A stretch of 64,000 nucleotides of DNA from JANMJD01 sp963828405 (lineage in GTDB: Bacteria > Actinomycetota > Acidimicrobiia > Acidimicrobiales > Ilumatobacteraceae), in assembly GCA_963828405.1 (NCBI GenBank), contig CAWHEG010000031.1:2480001-2544000 (forward strand), given 5' to 3'. Below the pieces are notes generated by a model. That model made no database searches, was not told where the DNA came from, and was given only the letters and a program-made list of their open reading frames with translations. A program made the translations under genes and the position numbers. The stretch's first letter is position 1. Every line of letters starts with the position of its first letter. Of this stretch, positions 42,699-51,243 are shown one piece after another.

Positions 42699-42704
42699 TA
42701 CGGT
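42699..42704 (+). promoter_or_regulatory. -10 box of a leaderless promoter that fixes the thioesterase start
   Basis: TACGGT ends 6 bases before the in-frame GTG at 42711. Confidence 0.5.
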
Positions 42705-42710
42705 GTCGTC

Positions 42711-43142
42711 GTGCGCCTCGCCTTCGCACCCTCTCTCGATCCGGACGACTACGCCTTCCGCCACCGGTTGCGCGTGCGTTTCGCCGAGACCGACGCGATG
42801 GGGATCGTCCACCACGCCGCCCACCTGCTCTACCTCGAGGAGGCACGCGTCGAGTTCCTGCGCGACGCCGGGCATCCGTACACCACGTTGCGCTCCGAAG
42901 GGGTCGACATCGCCGTGCTCGAGGCCTCCGTTCGCTACCTCCGCCCGCTGCGCTTCGACGACGAGGTCGACGTGCACCTGACCCTCGCCTCGGCCACCAG
43001 GGCCACGTTCCAGATCGGGTACCTGCTGTGCGTCGACGACGAGGTGTGCTCGACGGCGGTGACGGTCCACGGCTGTGTCGACGCCTCGGGACGCCCCGTG
43101 CGGATGCCGGTCTGGATCAGGGAGCACGTGCGCACCGAGTGA
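42711..43142 (+). CDS. Acyl-CoA thioesterase (4-hydroxybenzoyl-CoA thioesterase family)
   Basis: The 143-residue hot-dog protein has the catalytic segment VRFAETDAMGIVHHAAHLLYLEEAR, with Asp and the following His. It would release CoA from an acyl- or aroyl-CoA. GTG 42711 rather than an earlier ATG at 42681 is chosen from the position of TACGGT. Confidence 0.85.
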   Translation: MRLAFAPSLDPDDYAFRHRLRVRFAETDAMGIVHHAAHLLYLEEARVEFLRDAGHPYTTLRSEGVDIAVLEASVRYLRPLRFDDEVDVHLTLASATRATFQIGYLLCVDDEVCSTAVTVHGCVDASGRPVRMPVWIREHVRTE

Positions 43143-43172
43143 ACCGACGGCCGGGCGCGTGACGGCCGGGTT

Positions 43173-43201
43173 GCTGCCGCGGCGGCGAAGGTGCCGGCAG
43201 C
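43173..43201. terminator. Weak 7-bp hairpin between convergent genes
   Basis: GCTGCCG (43173-43179) pairs with CGGCAGC (43195-43201) around 15 bases, between the thioesterase stop and the regulator's end. Confidence 0.35.
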
Positions 43202-43203
43202 GG

Positions 43204-44055
43204 TCAACGGATCGTTCGGGCCAGGCCGCCGAGCAGGGCGGAGACGTCGGGCGGCTGGACCACGGCACCGCGGATGAGGTCGTCGAAGTGGCGGGTGAAG
43301 GTGGCCACGTGCTCCGACGAGGTGAGCACCAGGTACATCTGGCCGATGTACAGCGCGGCCCGCAGCGGCCCGAAGATCGTGATCGGCGCAGCGAACCGCT
43401 GCAGGCCGTCGAACAGGAACCAGCGCAGCGTGGGGTACAGCTCCTCGGTCAGCTGCGCCATGTGTTCGAGCTGCTCACGCCGCACGCCGGGGCGGAGATC
43501 GGCCCAGATGCCCTCGCCGTTGGCGAAACCGCGCACGGACTGGATCGAACTGCAGCACTCGAGGTCGGTGCCGGGCCGCCGGGTCCAGGCGAGCCGGGCC
43601 GCGGCCGTCTCGATCTTCTGCTCCGGTCGCGAGGCGACGAAGTGGCCGAGTTCGTGGCGGATCACGGCGTCGGTCTTGAGCAGGTCGGGAAGGGTGGACG
43701 GGACGTAGCGGATCTTGTAGCCGATCGCCTCCTGCAGCCAGCGGATCAGGCGTTCGTCGTTGTGGGTGAGGGCGTCCTGCTCGAACGACATCGTCTCGGG
43801 AACCATCTCGGCCTGCATCGGTCCGATGTTGGACAGTCCGACGAGCCAGTCGATCGACAGCTGCTCGGCCTCGGCCACGGCGACCAGGGTCTCCAGCCGG
43901 GGCAGGCGCCGGTTACCGGGTGAGAGGAGCTGCGACAGGGTCGAGCGGTCGAGGTGGGCGGATGCGGCGAACTGGCTGCGGGTGATGCCGCTACTGGCCA
44001 GCACCTGCTCGAGACGTTCGCGGAAGGTGGCCAGCAGGGCCTTGCGATCCGTCAC
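43204..44055 (-). CDS. XRE-type regulator with a HExxH metallopeptidase-like motif
   Basis: The 283-residue protein has an N-terminal helix-turn-helix (GITRSQFAASAHLDRSTLSQLL, in part QFAASAHLDRSTLSQLL) and, at about residue 138, HELGH within AVIRHELGHFVAS, the zinc motif also seen in ImmA/IrrE-type proteins. It may be a regulator whose activity depends on a proteolytic or metal-sensing domain. GTG 44055 lies 6 bases after TACGCT on the minus strand. Repeats in the divergent region with the desaturase are probable operators. Confidence 0.75.
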   Translation of the reverse strand: MTDRKALLATFRERLEQVLASSGITRSQFAASAHLDRSTLSQLLSPGNRRLPRLETLVAVAEAEQLSIDWLVGLSNIGPMQAEMVPETMSFEQDALTHNDERLIRWLQEAIGYKIRYVPSTLPDLLKTDAVIRHELGHFVASRPEQKIETAAARLAWTRRPGTDLECCSSIQSVRGFANGEGIWADLRPGVRREQLEHMAQLTEELYPTLRWFLFDGLQRFAAPITIFGPLRAALYIGQMYLVLTSSEHVATFTRHFDDLIRGAVVQPPDVSALLGGLARTIR

Positions 44056-44061
44056 GTTCCT

Positions 44062-44067
44062 AGCGTA
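44062..44067 (-). promoter_or_regulatory. -10 box of a leaderless promoter
   Basis: On the minus strand TACGCT ends 6 bases before GTG 44055 of the XRE-type regulator. Confidence 0.5.
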
Positions 44068-44077
44068 TTCGGTCGTT

Positions 44078-44138
44078 TGTGGTGGGTCCACAGCAACTGG
44101 GGTGGATTTGCCCACAAGTGCAACGGATTGTGCGCAAA
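44078..44138. promoter_or_regulatory. Two inverted repeats in the regulator/desaturase promoter region
   Basis: TGTGG-tgggt-CCACA lies at 44078-44092. TTTGCCCACAA (44107-44117) and TTGTGCGCAAA (44128-44138) form an 11-bp inverted repeat with one mismatch and end on the A of the desaturase ATG. Both share a CCACA/TGTGG core and fit binding by the neighbouring XRE protein. Confidence 0.5.
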
Positions 44139-45121
44139 TGCTGATGGCTCCAGCCGGGCACGGGTGGCACGCTGCCGGGCAGGAGGCGCCATGGTGGCGC
44201 CGAGCCGGTCAGGAGTGGTGCCGACAGGTGGGCGGACATCGGGTCGAATGGCGGACGGTCGTGCTGGCGGCCGTGATCCACGGTGGCTGGGTCGCCGTGC
44301 TGATCGGTCACCGGGCGCTTCCCGCCGTCGTCGTGGTGGCCCTCCTCGCTGCGCTGGGCGGATGGTTCGGTTCGCTGCAGCACGAGGTGATCCATCGCCA
44401 CCCCACGTCGTGGAGGCCGGTGAACCGGCTGTGCGTCGCCCTGCCGCTGTCGTTGTGGGTGCCGTTCGAACGGTACCGGCTCTGCCACCTCGCCCATCAC
44501 GCCTCCGACCTGACGATGCCCGGGAGCGATCCCGAGTCGTTCTACTGCACCCCGCAGCGGTGGGCGTCGAGGGGGTGGATCGCCCGCCGGGTGACGATCG
44601 CCAACCGCACGCTGCTCGGCCGGCTGACGATCGGGCCGGCGATCGCCATGGCGACCTTCGCCGGCGGCGAGGCGCGAGCCTGGCGGCTCGATCGCCCGAC
44701 GCGCCGCGCCCTGGCCGCCCACATCGTGCAGGCTGCCGTGACAGTGTGGCTGGTCGCCGTGGTGCTGCACTTCCCGCTCTGGCAGTACCTCGTCGGCTTC
44801 TGCTACCTGGGGACGTCGCTGACCATGCTGCGCTCGTTCGCCGAGCACCGGGCCGTGGACGGCGCGACCAGGTCGGCCGTCGTGCGCTCGTCCGGCTTCT
44901 TCGGGCTGCTGTTCCTCAACAACAACCTGCACCACACCCATCACGCCCGGCCCGAGGTGCCGTGGTACCGGCTCAAGGCCCTCCATGCCGAGCTCGGTTC
45001 CGACGAGATCGCCGCCAACGGCGCCGGCTGGTACCGGAGCTACGGTGAACTGCTGAAGAGATATCTCCTCCGGCCGTTCTGCCAGCCCGATCATCCGCTG
45101 CTCGCCCGTGTCGAGCGCTAG
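44138..45121 (+). CDS. Membrane fatty acid desaturase
   Basis: The 327-residue protein has three histidine boxes, HEVIH-RH, HLAHH and HHTHH, and hydrophobic segments between them, as in acyl-lipid and beta-carotene-type diiron desaturases/hydroxylases. It acts on lipid chains or isoprenoids in the membrane. The start may be ATG 44138 (overlapped by the operator) or ATG 44144. The substrate-binding gene follows; a GTG at 45108 lies inside its end. Confidence 0.8.
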   Translation: MLMAPAGHGWHAAGQEAPWWRRAGQEWCRQVGGHRVEWRTVVLAAVIHGGWVAVLIGHRALPAVVVVALLAALGGWFGSLQHEVIHRHPTSWRPVNRLCVALPLSLWVPFERYRLCHLAHHASDLTMPGSDPESFYCTPQRWASRGWIARRVTIANRTLLGRLTIGPAIAMATFAGGEARAWRLDRPTRRALAAHIVQAAVTVWLVAVVLHFPLWQYLVGFCYLGTSLTMLRSFAEHRAVDGATRSAVVRSSGFFGLLFLNNNLHHTHHARPEVPWYRLKALHAELGSDEIAANGAGWYRSYGELLKRYLLRPFCQPDHPLLARVER

Positions 45122-45170
45122 ACGGGCCGCGCCGTCACGCGGGCCGGCAGCCGGACCGGCCGCCGCCACG

Positions 45171-45965
45171 ATGGCCGCCACGATGGCCGCACGGGCCAGT
45201 CTGGCGATGTACCCGTTCGAGCAGCTTCGGGCCGCGTACCAACGATTGTGGAACGTCGTGGTCGAACACGGCGGCCCTTTGCTGCCACGGGAGCTGAGCT
45301 GGGACGACGATGTCGCCGGGTCGTGGCGTGCCCCGGACATGGTCGTGGCCCAGACCTGCGGGTGGCCGCTCGTGACGGTGCTCGCCGACGTGGTGCGGGT
45401 GGTCGGCGCCTTCGCCCACGACGTCGAGGGCGCCGAGGGCGCCCGCTACCGGTCGGCGGTGGTCGCCAACCGGCCGGGCCCGCTCGCCGACCTCGCCGGC
45501 GCTGTCGTGGCGGTCAACAACCCCGACAGCCTCTCGGGCTGGGTGAGCCTGCGCCACGCATTCGCCGAGCACGGCGACGTCGTGTGGACGGGCTCGCATC
45601 GCGCCAGCCTGGCCGCCCTCGTCGACGGTCGGGCCGAGGTCGCCTCGATCGACGCGGTGAGCCTCGCCCACATCGCCACCGCCGAGCCGCGACTGGTCGC
45701 CGGCCTGCAGCTGGTCGGGCGGGGCCCGCTGGTCCCGACCCTGCCGCTCGTCGCCCGTGCCGACCTCGCCGACGAGGTGGTCGCCGACCTACGCGCCGGG
45801 CTCGCCGCGGCCACCGCCTCGCCGGCGCTGGCCGGCGCACGAGCCACGCTGAGGATCACCGGGTTCGTGCCGCTCGACCTGGCCGACTACCTGCCGCTCG
45901 CCGACCTCGATCCCGAGCTGTTCGCCGAGCAGCGCTCCACCGGCCGGGGGAGCGCTGCCGGATAA
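45171..45965 (+). CDS. PhnD-like phosphate/phosphonate-type substrate-binding protein without a signal peptide
   Basis: The 264-residue protein has the periplasmic-binding fold of the PhnD/SsuA group: LPRELSWDDDVAGSWRAPDMVVAQTCGWPL and LAGAVVAVNNPDSLSGW. No export signal is visible and no permease gene is adjacent, so it could be a cytoplasmic binder or a sensor. The start is unclear: a 12-bp tandem repeat (45162-45185) duplicates the ATG region, offering ATG 45171 or 45183; GTG 45108 would overlap the desaturase. Confidence 0.6.
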   Translation: MAATMAARASLAMYPFEQLRAAYQRLWNVVVEHGGPLLPRELSWDDDVAGSWRAPDMVVAQTCGWPLVTVLADVVRVVGAFAHDVEGAEGARYRSAVVANRPGPLADLAGAVVAVNNPDSLSGWVSLRHAFAEHGDVVWTGSHRASLAALVDGRAEVASIDAVSLAHIATAEPRLVAGLQLVGRGPLVPTLPLVARADLADEVVADLRAGLAAATASPALAGARATLRITGFVPLDLADYLPLADLDPELFAEQRSTGRGSAAG

Positions 45966-45968
45966 CGT
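45963..45968 (+). promoter_or_regulatory. -10 box of a leaderless promoter
   Basis: TAACGT ends 7 bases before ATG 45976 of the aminotransferase gene. Confidence 0.4.
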
Positions 45969-45975
45969 CCGGGTG

Positions 45976-47196
45976 ATGAGCACGCCCCGGGGCATCGACC
46001 TGCTGGCCGCCGAGGCGACCGGGCGCCGGGGCGAGCCCGATCTGCAGTACGTCCACGAGCCCGGTGTGGTCGACCTCACCTGGGGCCACCCCGACCCGAC
46101 CCTGCTCGACCCCGGGGTGTTGGCCGCGGCGGCCGGGTCGGTGCTCGCCGATTCCGGCTGGAAGGCGATGACCTACGGGTACGCGGCCGGCCCGGCGTCG
46201 TTCCGCGAGGCGTTGACCGATCACCTCCCGGCGCTCGGAGAACGCCGCCCGAGCCCGGCAGAACTGCTCGTGACCAGCGGCAACTCGGCCGGCCTGGAGC
46301 TGGTCCTGGCCCGCTTCAGTCAACCGGGCGATGCCATCCTCGTCGAGTCCCCGACCTACTTCCTGGCCCTGCGGATCATCGGCGATCACCCACTGGTGGT
46401 GATCGGCGTGCCGACCGACGACGACGGGATCATCCCCGAGGCCCTCGCCGAGCGGGCTCCCCGCCTGGCCGCCAACAACGGTCCGCGCCTGGTGTACACC
46501 GTGCCGACGCACAACAACCCGACCGGTTCGTGCTCGTCGGAGGCCCGCCGGCTCGCCGTGCTCGACGTGGCGGCCGGCCACGGCCTGACGATCATCGAGG
46601 ACGACGTCTATCGGGAGGTCTCCTGGGGTGTGCACCCGGGCGCCGGCCTGCCCCGCTCGATGTGGACGCTCGCCGACGGCGCCGGCGTGATCCGCCTCGG
46701 CTCGTTCTCCAAAACCATCGGACCGGGCCTCCGCGTCGGCTTCCTCACCGCCCCGGCCGGGATCGTCGCGCGCCTCGTCGGCTCCGGTGTGCTCGATTCG
46801 GGCGGCGGGGTGAACCACTTCACGGCCAGCGTGGTCGGACGGATGCTCGCCGACGGCTCCTACGTCGCGGTCCGCGACCGGGCAGTGGCCGGCTACGCCG
46901 AGCGCAGCGGAGCGCTGGTCCGTGGGTTGTCGTACGGATTCGGCGCCCTTCGCTTCGATGAGCCGGCCGGCGGGTACTTCGTCTGGGCCGGCCTTCCCGA
47001 ACCGATCGGCGCAACCGAGTTCGTCGCCGCGGCCCGACGTGCGGGGGTTGCCTGCAGCAACGGCGCGTCGTTCTTCGCCGCCGCCACCGACGGCCAGTTC
47101 GTGCGGATCTCGTTCAGTCTCTACGAGCCCGATCAGCTCGAGACCGCCGGCCGAACCCTGGCTCAGGTCGCCGATCTGATCCGATCGGGGCAGTGA
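45976..47196 (+). CDS. PLP-dependent aminotransferase (class I, 2-aminoadipate type)
   Basis: The 406-residue enzyme has PTHNNPTG, EDDVY and the Schiff-base lysine in GSFSKTIGPGLRVGF. It resembles the aminotransferase half of MocR regulators but has no N-terminal DNA-binding domain. A role in degrading an amino acid is likely. ATG 45976 follows TAACGT by 7 bases. An 8-bp palindrome follows the stop. Confidence 0.85.
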   Translation: MSTPRGIDLLAAEATGRRGEPDLQYVHEPGVVDLTWGHPDPTLLDPGVLAAAAGSVLADSGWKAMTYGYAAGPASFREALTDHLPALGERRPSPAELLVTSGNSAGLELVLARFSQPGDAILVESPTYFLALRIIGDHPLVVIGVPTDDDGIIPEALAERAPRLAANNGPRLVYTVPTHNNPTGSCSSEARRLAVLDVAAGHGLTIIEDDVYREVSWGVHPGAGLPRSMWTLADGAGVIRLGSFSKTIGPGLRVGFLTAPAGIVARLVGSGVLDSGGGVNHFTASVVGRMLADGSYVAVRDRAVAGYAERSGALVRGLSYGFGALRFDEPAGGYFVWAGLPEPIGATEFVAAARRAGVACSNGASFFAAATDGQFVRISFSLYEPDQLETAGRTLAQVADLIRSGQ

Positions 47197-47202
47197 TGAT
47201 TC

Positions 47203-47220
47203 CCGGTACGTTCGTACCGG
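47203..47220. promoter_or_regulatory. 18-bp palindrome before the transporter operon
   Basis: CCGGTACG-TT-CGTACCGG is perfect in both arms. It follows the aminotransferase stop by 6 bases and precedes the transporter operon by 91 bases. The compact, central-spacer form suggests an operator rather than a terminator. TATGGT at 47241-47246 may be a -10 box. Confidence 0.5.
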
Positions 47221-47311
47221 TGTCAACCCGGTGCTGTTGTTATGGTTAGGGTCTACTGATCAACCGTCGCGAGATCCACTGCGGACCGCGACGCATGCAA
47301 GGGGGAACACA

Positions 47312-49004
47312 TTGGACTACGGAATCGTTGATGCCGCCCGCCGTGAGGCGGGCCCGCTCGAAGCCGACCTGATCGACTCGTTCGCGGAGGGTCGCATCTC
47401 GCGTCGCGGCTTCATCGTGCGTGGCTCGGTCCTCGGTCTGTCGACCACGTTCATCGGGGCGATCCTCGCTGCCTGCGGGAGCGATGGCGGGGGCGACGCC
47501 GCGGGCTCCGGCCACCGGCGACACCGCCGCTCCGGCAGCGGGCGCCATCAAGCAGGGTGGGACGATCCGCATCGCCGCCCAGACACCCGGTGGCCCGCTC
47601 GATCCGGTGGCGATGGCCGAGCTCGGCACGTACACCCAGATCGTCACCGCCTTCGAGTACCTTGCCGGTCCCGGCGAGGGGGCGACCCTCGCCCCGATGC
47701 TGGCCGAGTCGTGGTCCCCGAACGCCGACGGCAGCGTGTGGACCTTCAAGCTGCGCCCGGGCGTCAAGTGGCACGACGGCACGGCGTTCACCTCGGCCGA
47801 CGTCGTGGCGACGCTCGATCGCCTCGCCGGCTCCAACCTGACCGCCTACATCGTCGCCGGGGCGGCCAAGGCCGTCGACGACCTGACCGTCGATGTCACC
47901 CTGAATGCCCCCGACGGCCAGTTCCCGTACCAGGTGTCGATCTACAACCCCCAGTCGGTGATCACCCCGGCATCGTTCGTGCTCGGGACGACGCTCGACA
48001 AGGTCAAGACCGGCACCGGCGCGTTCAAGCTCGACAAGTTCGACCCGGCGACGGGCGCCACGTACGTCCGCAACGACGACTGGTGGGGTGGCAAGCCGTA
48101 CCTCGACACGGTCGAGTTCGTCTTCAGCGAGGACCTGCCCACCCAGGTCACCGGCATGGCCGCCGGCGAGGTCGACGCCATCGTCCAGTTCTCGGTGGTC
48201 GGCGGCGACGTGCTGCTCAACAACGGGGACATCACCGTCGAGTCGATCCGCGGCGCCGCCCACCGCCAGGTGTGGATGAATGTCCGCGAGGGCAACTTCA
48301 CCGATCCCAAGGTGCGCGAGGCCGTGGCGCTGGGCATCGATCGTCAGGCCCTGATCGACAACGTGCTCAAGGGCCGCGGCGACCTCGGCAACGACCACCC
48401 GATCGCCCCGGTGTACGAGTTCTTCGACGGCGGCCAACCGCAGCGGGCCCGTGACGTCGAGAAGGCCAAGGCGCTGCTCGCCGAGGCCGGCAAGGCGGGT
48501 CTGGAGATCACCCTGCACGCCCCCGACCTGCAGGAGATCCCGCAGTTGGCCGAGCTGATCCAGAGCCAGTTGAAGGACATCGGGATGAAGATCACGCTCA
48601 ACGTCGAGCCGACGAGCACCTTCTACGACCGCTGGTGCAAGGTCTACGACTCGACCAACGAGCCGGCCGGATGCGACGGCGGCGAGGAGTTCGGCATCGT
48701 CGACTACGGCAACCGCGGTACCCCAGACGTGTACCTGGTCAAGGCCTATGCCACGGGCGAGTGGAACTCGGCGCACTACAACTCGGCCGAGTTCAACGGC
48801 GCCGTCAAGGAGTACCAGGCCTCGCTCGACCTCGCCGGTCGCAAGACGACGGTGAAGAAGATCCAGGAGATCGCCAACAAGGACATCCCCTACGTGATCC
48901 CGTACTTCTACAACTCGCTGACCGCGTACAAGAAGAACGTCGCCGGCATCCGGGCCACCGGTCTCGGCCACTTCTACCTGGGCAAGGCGGGCTTCACCGC
49001 CTAG
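47312..49004 (+). pseudogene. Peptide-type ABC transporter substrate-binding protein with one frameshift
   Basis: TTG 47312, with AAGGGGG upstream, starts a twin-arginine lipoprotein signal (RISRRGFIVRG, lipobox LAAC). Between about 47490 and 47515 one extra base moves the frame. The mature binding domain (family 5) follows intact: GGTIRIAAQTPGG, FKLRPGVKWHDGTAFTSADVV, to LGKAGFTA. The repaired protein has 563 residues. It would capture a peptide or, given the neighbours, a betaine or amine for the permeases that follow. Damage in the linker directly behind the lipobox may be sequence error in a G-run. Confidence 0.85.
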
Positions 49005-49042
49005 GCCCCGCCGGCTCGATCGAGCCCGGTCACCCACTCGGG

Positions 49043-49081
49043 GCAGGTGCAGGCGCCGTCGACGACGGCGCCTGCACCTGC
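49043..49081. terminator. 18-bp perfect hairpin between binding protein and permease
   Basis: GCAGGTGCAGGCGCCGTC (49043-49060) pairs fully with 49064-49081 around the 3-base loop GAC. Its place between the binding-protein and permease genes suggests partial termination or 3'-end protection that keeps the binding protein in excess, as in other ABC operons. Confidence 0.7.
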
Positions 49082-49118
49082 GTTCGGACTCCTCGTCGTG
49101 AGGTTCATTGGAGCACTG

Positions 49119-50072
49119 ATGAAACGGTTCATCCTCAAGCGGGTCGCCTCGATGGTCGTCACGTTGTGGCTGCTGTCGACGATCGTCTTCCTGATCGTCA
49201 ACGTCCTGCCGGGCAACGTCGCCCGCAAGGTGTTGGGGGGCATGGCCCTCGAGGAGGACGTCCAGCGGCTGAACGCCCGCCTGGGCACCGGCAAGCCGCT
49301 GATCGAGCAGTACTGGCTGTCGCTGAAGCGGGTGTTCACCCTGAGCTTCGGCGATTCCTACAAGAGCCAGCTGCCCGTCTCGGAGATCATCCTCCCGGCG
49401 CTGGGCCGTTCGGCCAAGCTGGCCGTCCTGGCGTTCATCATCACCATCCCGATCTCCATCGCCGCCGGTGTGTACGCCGCTCGGCGCCAGGACAAGGTGA
49501 TCGACCGGGTGATCGTCACCAGCGGGCTGTCGTCGTCCGCCATCCCAGAGTTCGTCACCGCCACCGTGCTGATGGCCGTGTTCGCCTACAAGCTGAAGCT
49601 CGGCAAGGCCTTCGCCAACCCGCCGACCGGCACGAGCCTGTTCGGGCAGTTGGAGTACCTGTGGCTGCCGGCGCTGGCGATGGCCATCGCCTACTTCGGC
49701 TACATCGCCCGGATGACCCGGGCCGGCGTGATCGGTGCCCTGCAGGCCGACTACACCCGCACGGCGACGATGAAGGGCCTCTCGCAACGGCAGGTGATGC
49801 GCCGCCACGTGCTGCGCAACGCCCTGGCCCCGACCATCGTGGTGATCAGCACCCAGGTGGGCTACCTGATCGGCGGGATCATCGGCGTCGAGAAGATCTT
49901 CAACTACGCCGGGCTCGGGCAGACCATGCTGGACGCTGTGAACAAGCGCGACATCCCCGTGCTGCAGGGCGCCGTGCTCCTCGTCGGGATGGTCTACATG
50001 GTCTCGACCCTGCTCGCCGACCTGTTGATCGCCTACCTCAATCCGCGAGTCCGACTGGAGACATCACGATGA
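49119..50072 (+). CDS. Peptide-type ABC transporter permease (DppB-like)
   Basis: The 317-residue protein has six membrane helices and the ATPase-contact loop near MKGLSQRQVMRRHVLRNALAPTI. It pairs with the next permease. ATG 49119 has GGAG upstream. The stop overlaps the ATG at 50069 (ATGA). Confidence 0.88.
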   Translation: MKRFILKRVASMVVTLWLLSTIVFLIVNVLPGNVARKVLGGMALEEDVQRLNARLGTGKPLIEQYWLSLKRVFTLSFGDSYKSQLPVSEIILPALGRSAKLAVLAFIITIPISIAAGVYAARRQDKVIDRVIVTSGLSSSAIPEFVTATVLMAVFAYKLKLGKAFANPPTGTSLFGQLEYLWLPALAMAIAYFGYIARMTRAGVIGALQADYTRTATMKGLSQRQVMRRHVLRNALAPTIVVISTQVGYLIGGIIGVEKIFNYAGLGQTMLDAVNKRDIPVLQGAVLLVGMVYMVSTLLADLLIAYLNPRVRLETSR

Positions 50073-50196
50073 GCGACTCCGAGGAACGGTTCCCACCGCC
50101 CGATGAGATCATCTCGACGCCGGGCGCCGACATGCTCGTGCCCAGTACCTCGATCACCACCACCGTCACCCCCCGACCACGCCGGCGGAGATCGAG

Positions 50197-51057
50197 TTGA
50201 GCGGCACGATGCAGGTCAGCGAACGCAAGCAGGCCCGTCGGGAGATGTGGCGGCTGATCGTGCGCCGTCCGTCGTTCATCGTCGGCGTGATCATCGTTGC
50301 GGTGTGCGTGGCCTGTGCGCTGTTCCCCGGGGTCATCGCCCCCCATCACCCCCTCGACTACCGCACCGGCCAGCACCTCTCCCCGAGTTGGTCGCACCCC
50401 TTCGGCACCGATGCCACCGGGCGCGACGTCCTGTCACGGGTGGTCGCCGGTGCTCGTGACGTGCTCAAGACCGCCCCGGCCTCCGCCCTCCTCGGGGTGT
50501 TCTTCGGGGTGATCCTCGGTCTGTTCCAGGGCTACCTCGGAGGGTGGGTCGACCTGATCGGCAGCCGGATCGTCGAGGCGTTCATCTCCCTGCCGGTGGT
50601 GCTCGTCGCCCTGCTGGCGATCACCACGCTCGGCCGTTCGAACCTGGTGGTGATCGGGGTCGTGGCGACCCTGTTCACCCCGATCGTCGCCCGCACCGTG
50701 CGGGCCGCGGTGCTGGCCGAACGGGATCTCGACTACGTCACCTCGGCCAAGCTGCGCGGCGAGTCCAAGACGTTCATCATGTTCCGCGAGATCCTCCCCA
50801 ACGTCTCGGGCCCGATCATCGTCGAGTTGACCGTGCGCATGGGCTACGCCGTGTTCACCGTGGCGACGCTGTCGTTCCTCGGCGCCGGGCCGCCACCACC
50901 GTCGCCCGACTGGGGAGCCCAGGTCAGCGACGAGTACAACAACATCATCGCCGGGTTCTGGTGGACGACGTTCTTCCCGGCCCTGGCCATCGCCGTCATG
51001 GTCATCGCCGTCAGTCTGATCGCCGATTCGGTGCAGTCGGTCATGGAGGCGTCGTGA
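50197..51057 (+). CDS. Peptide-type ABC transporter permease (DppC-like), N-terminus out of frame
   Basis: The body has the DppC features: SHPFGTDATGRDVLSRV, six helices, and the EAA-like loop LRGESKTFIMFREILPNV. An upstream frame begins at ATG 50069, overlapping the dppB-like stop, and reads MSDSEERFPPPDEII to TVTP before losing phase in six Cs (50169-50174); with seven Cs it would join this frame to give 329 residues. As the sequence stands, translation could start at TTG 50197 or ATG 50209, both before the first helix, so the protein may still be functional. Confidence 0.75.
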   Translation: MSGTMQVSERKQARREMWRLIVRRPSFIVGVIIVAVCVACALFPGVIAPHHPLDYRTGQHLSPSWSHPFGTDATGRDVLSRVVAGARDVLKTAPASALLGVFFGVILGLFQGYLGGWVDLIGSRIVEAFISLPVVLVALLAITTLGRSNLVVIGVVATLFTPIVARTVRAAVLAERDLDYVTSAKLRGESKTFIMFREILPNVSGPIIVELTVRMGYAVFTVATLSFLGAGPPPPSPDWGAQVSDEYNNIIAGFWWTTFFPALAIAVMVIAVSLIADSVQSVMEAS

Positions 51058-51232
51058 GCGCAGCGAGTGACGGGTCGGCCGAGTGGGCGCCAGCCCACCG
51101 GGCGACGATGGGGTTCGGGGGCGCAGCCCCCGTAGTGATGGAGGCGTCGTGAGCGCAGCGAGTAACGGGTCGGCCGAGTGGGCGCCAGCCCGCCGGGCGA
51201 CGATGGGGTTCGGGGGCGCAGCCCCCGTTGTG
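51043..51232 (+). repeat. Two tandem copies of a 95-bp unit
   Basis: Copies at 51043-51137 and 51138-51232 differ at three positions; a third begins at 51233 and breaks off after about 20 bases inside the ATPase start. Each contains GTGAGCGCAGCGAG and the hairpin GGGGGC-GCA-GCCCCC (first at 51117-51131). The first copy contains the stop of the permease gene. Duplication has pushed the two operon genes about 190 bp apart. Confidence 0.9.
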
Positions 51233-51243
51233 AGGGAGGCCTC

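Noticed and set aside
50069..50200. A separate small protein of 43 residues
   Set aside because: It looks like the true N-terminus of the DppC-like permease, cut off by a missing C in a C-run.
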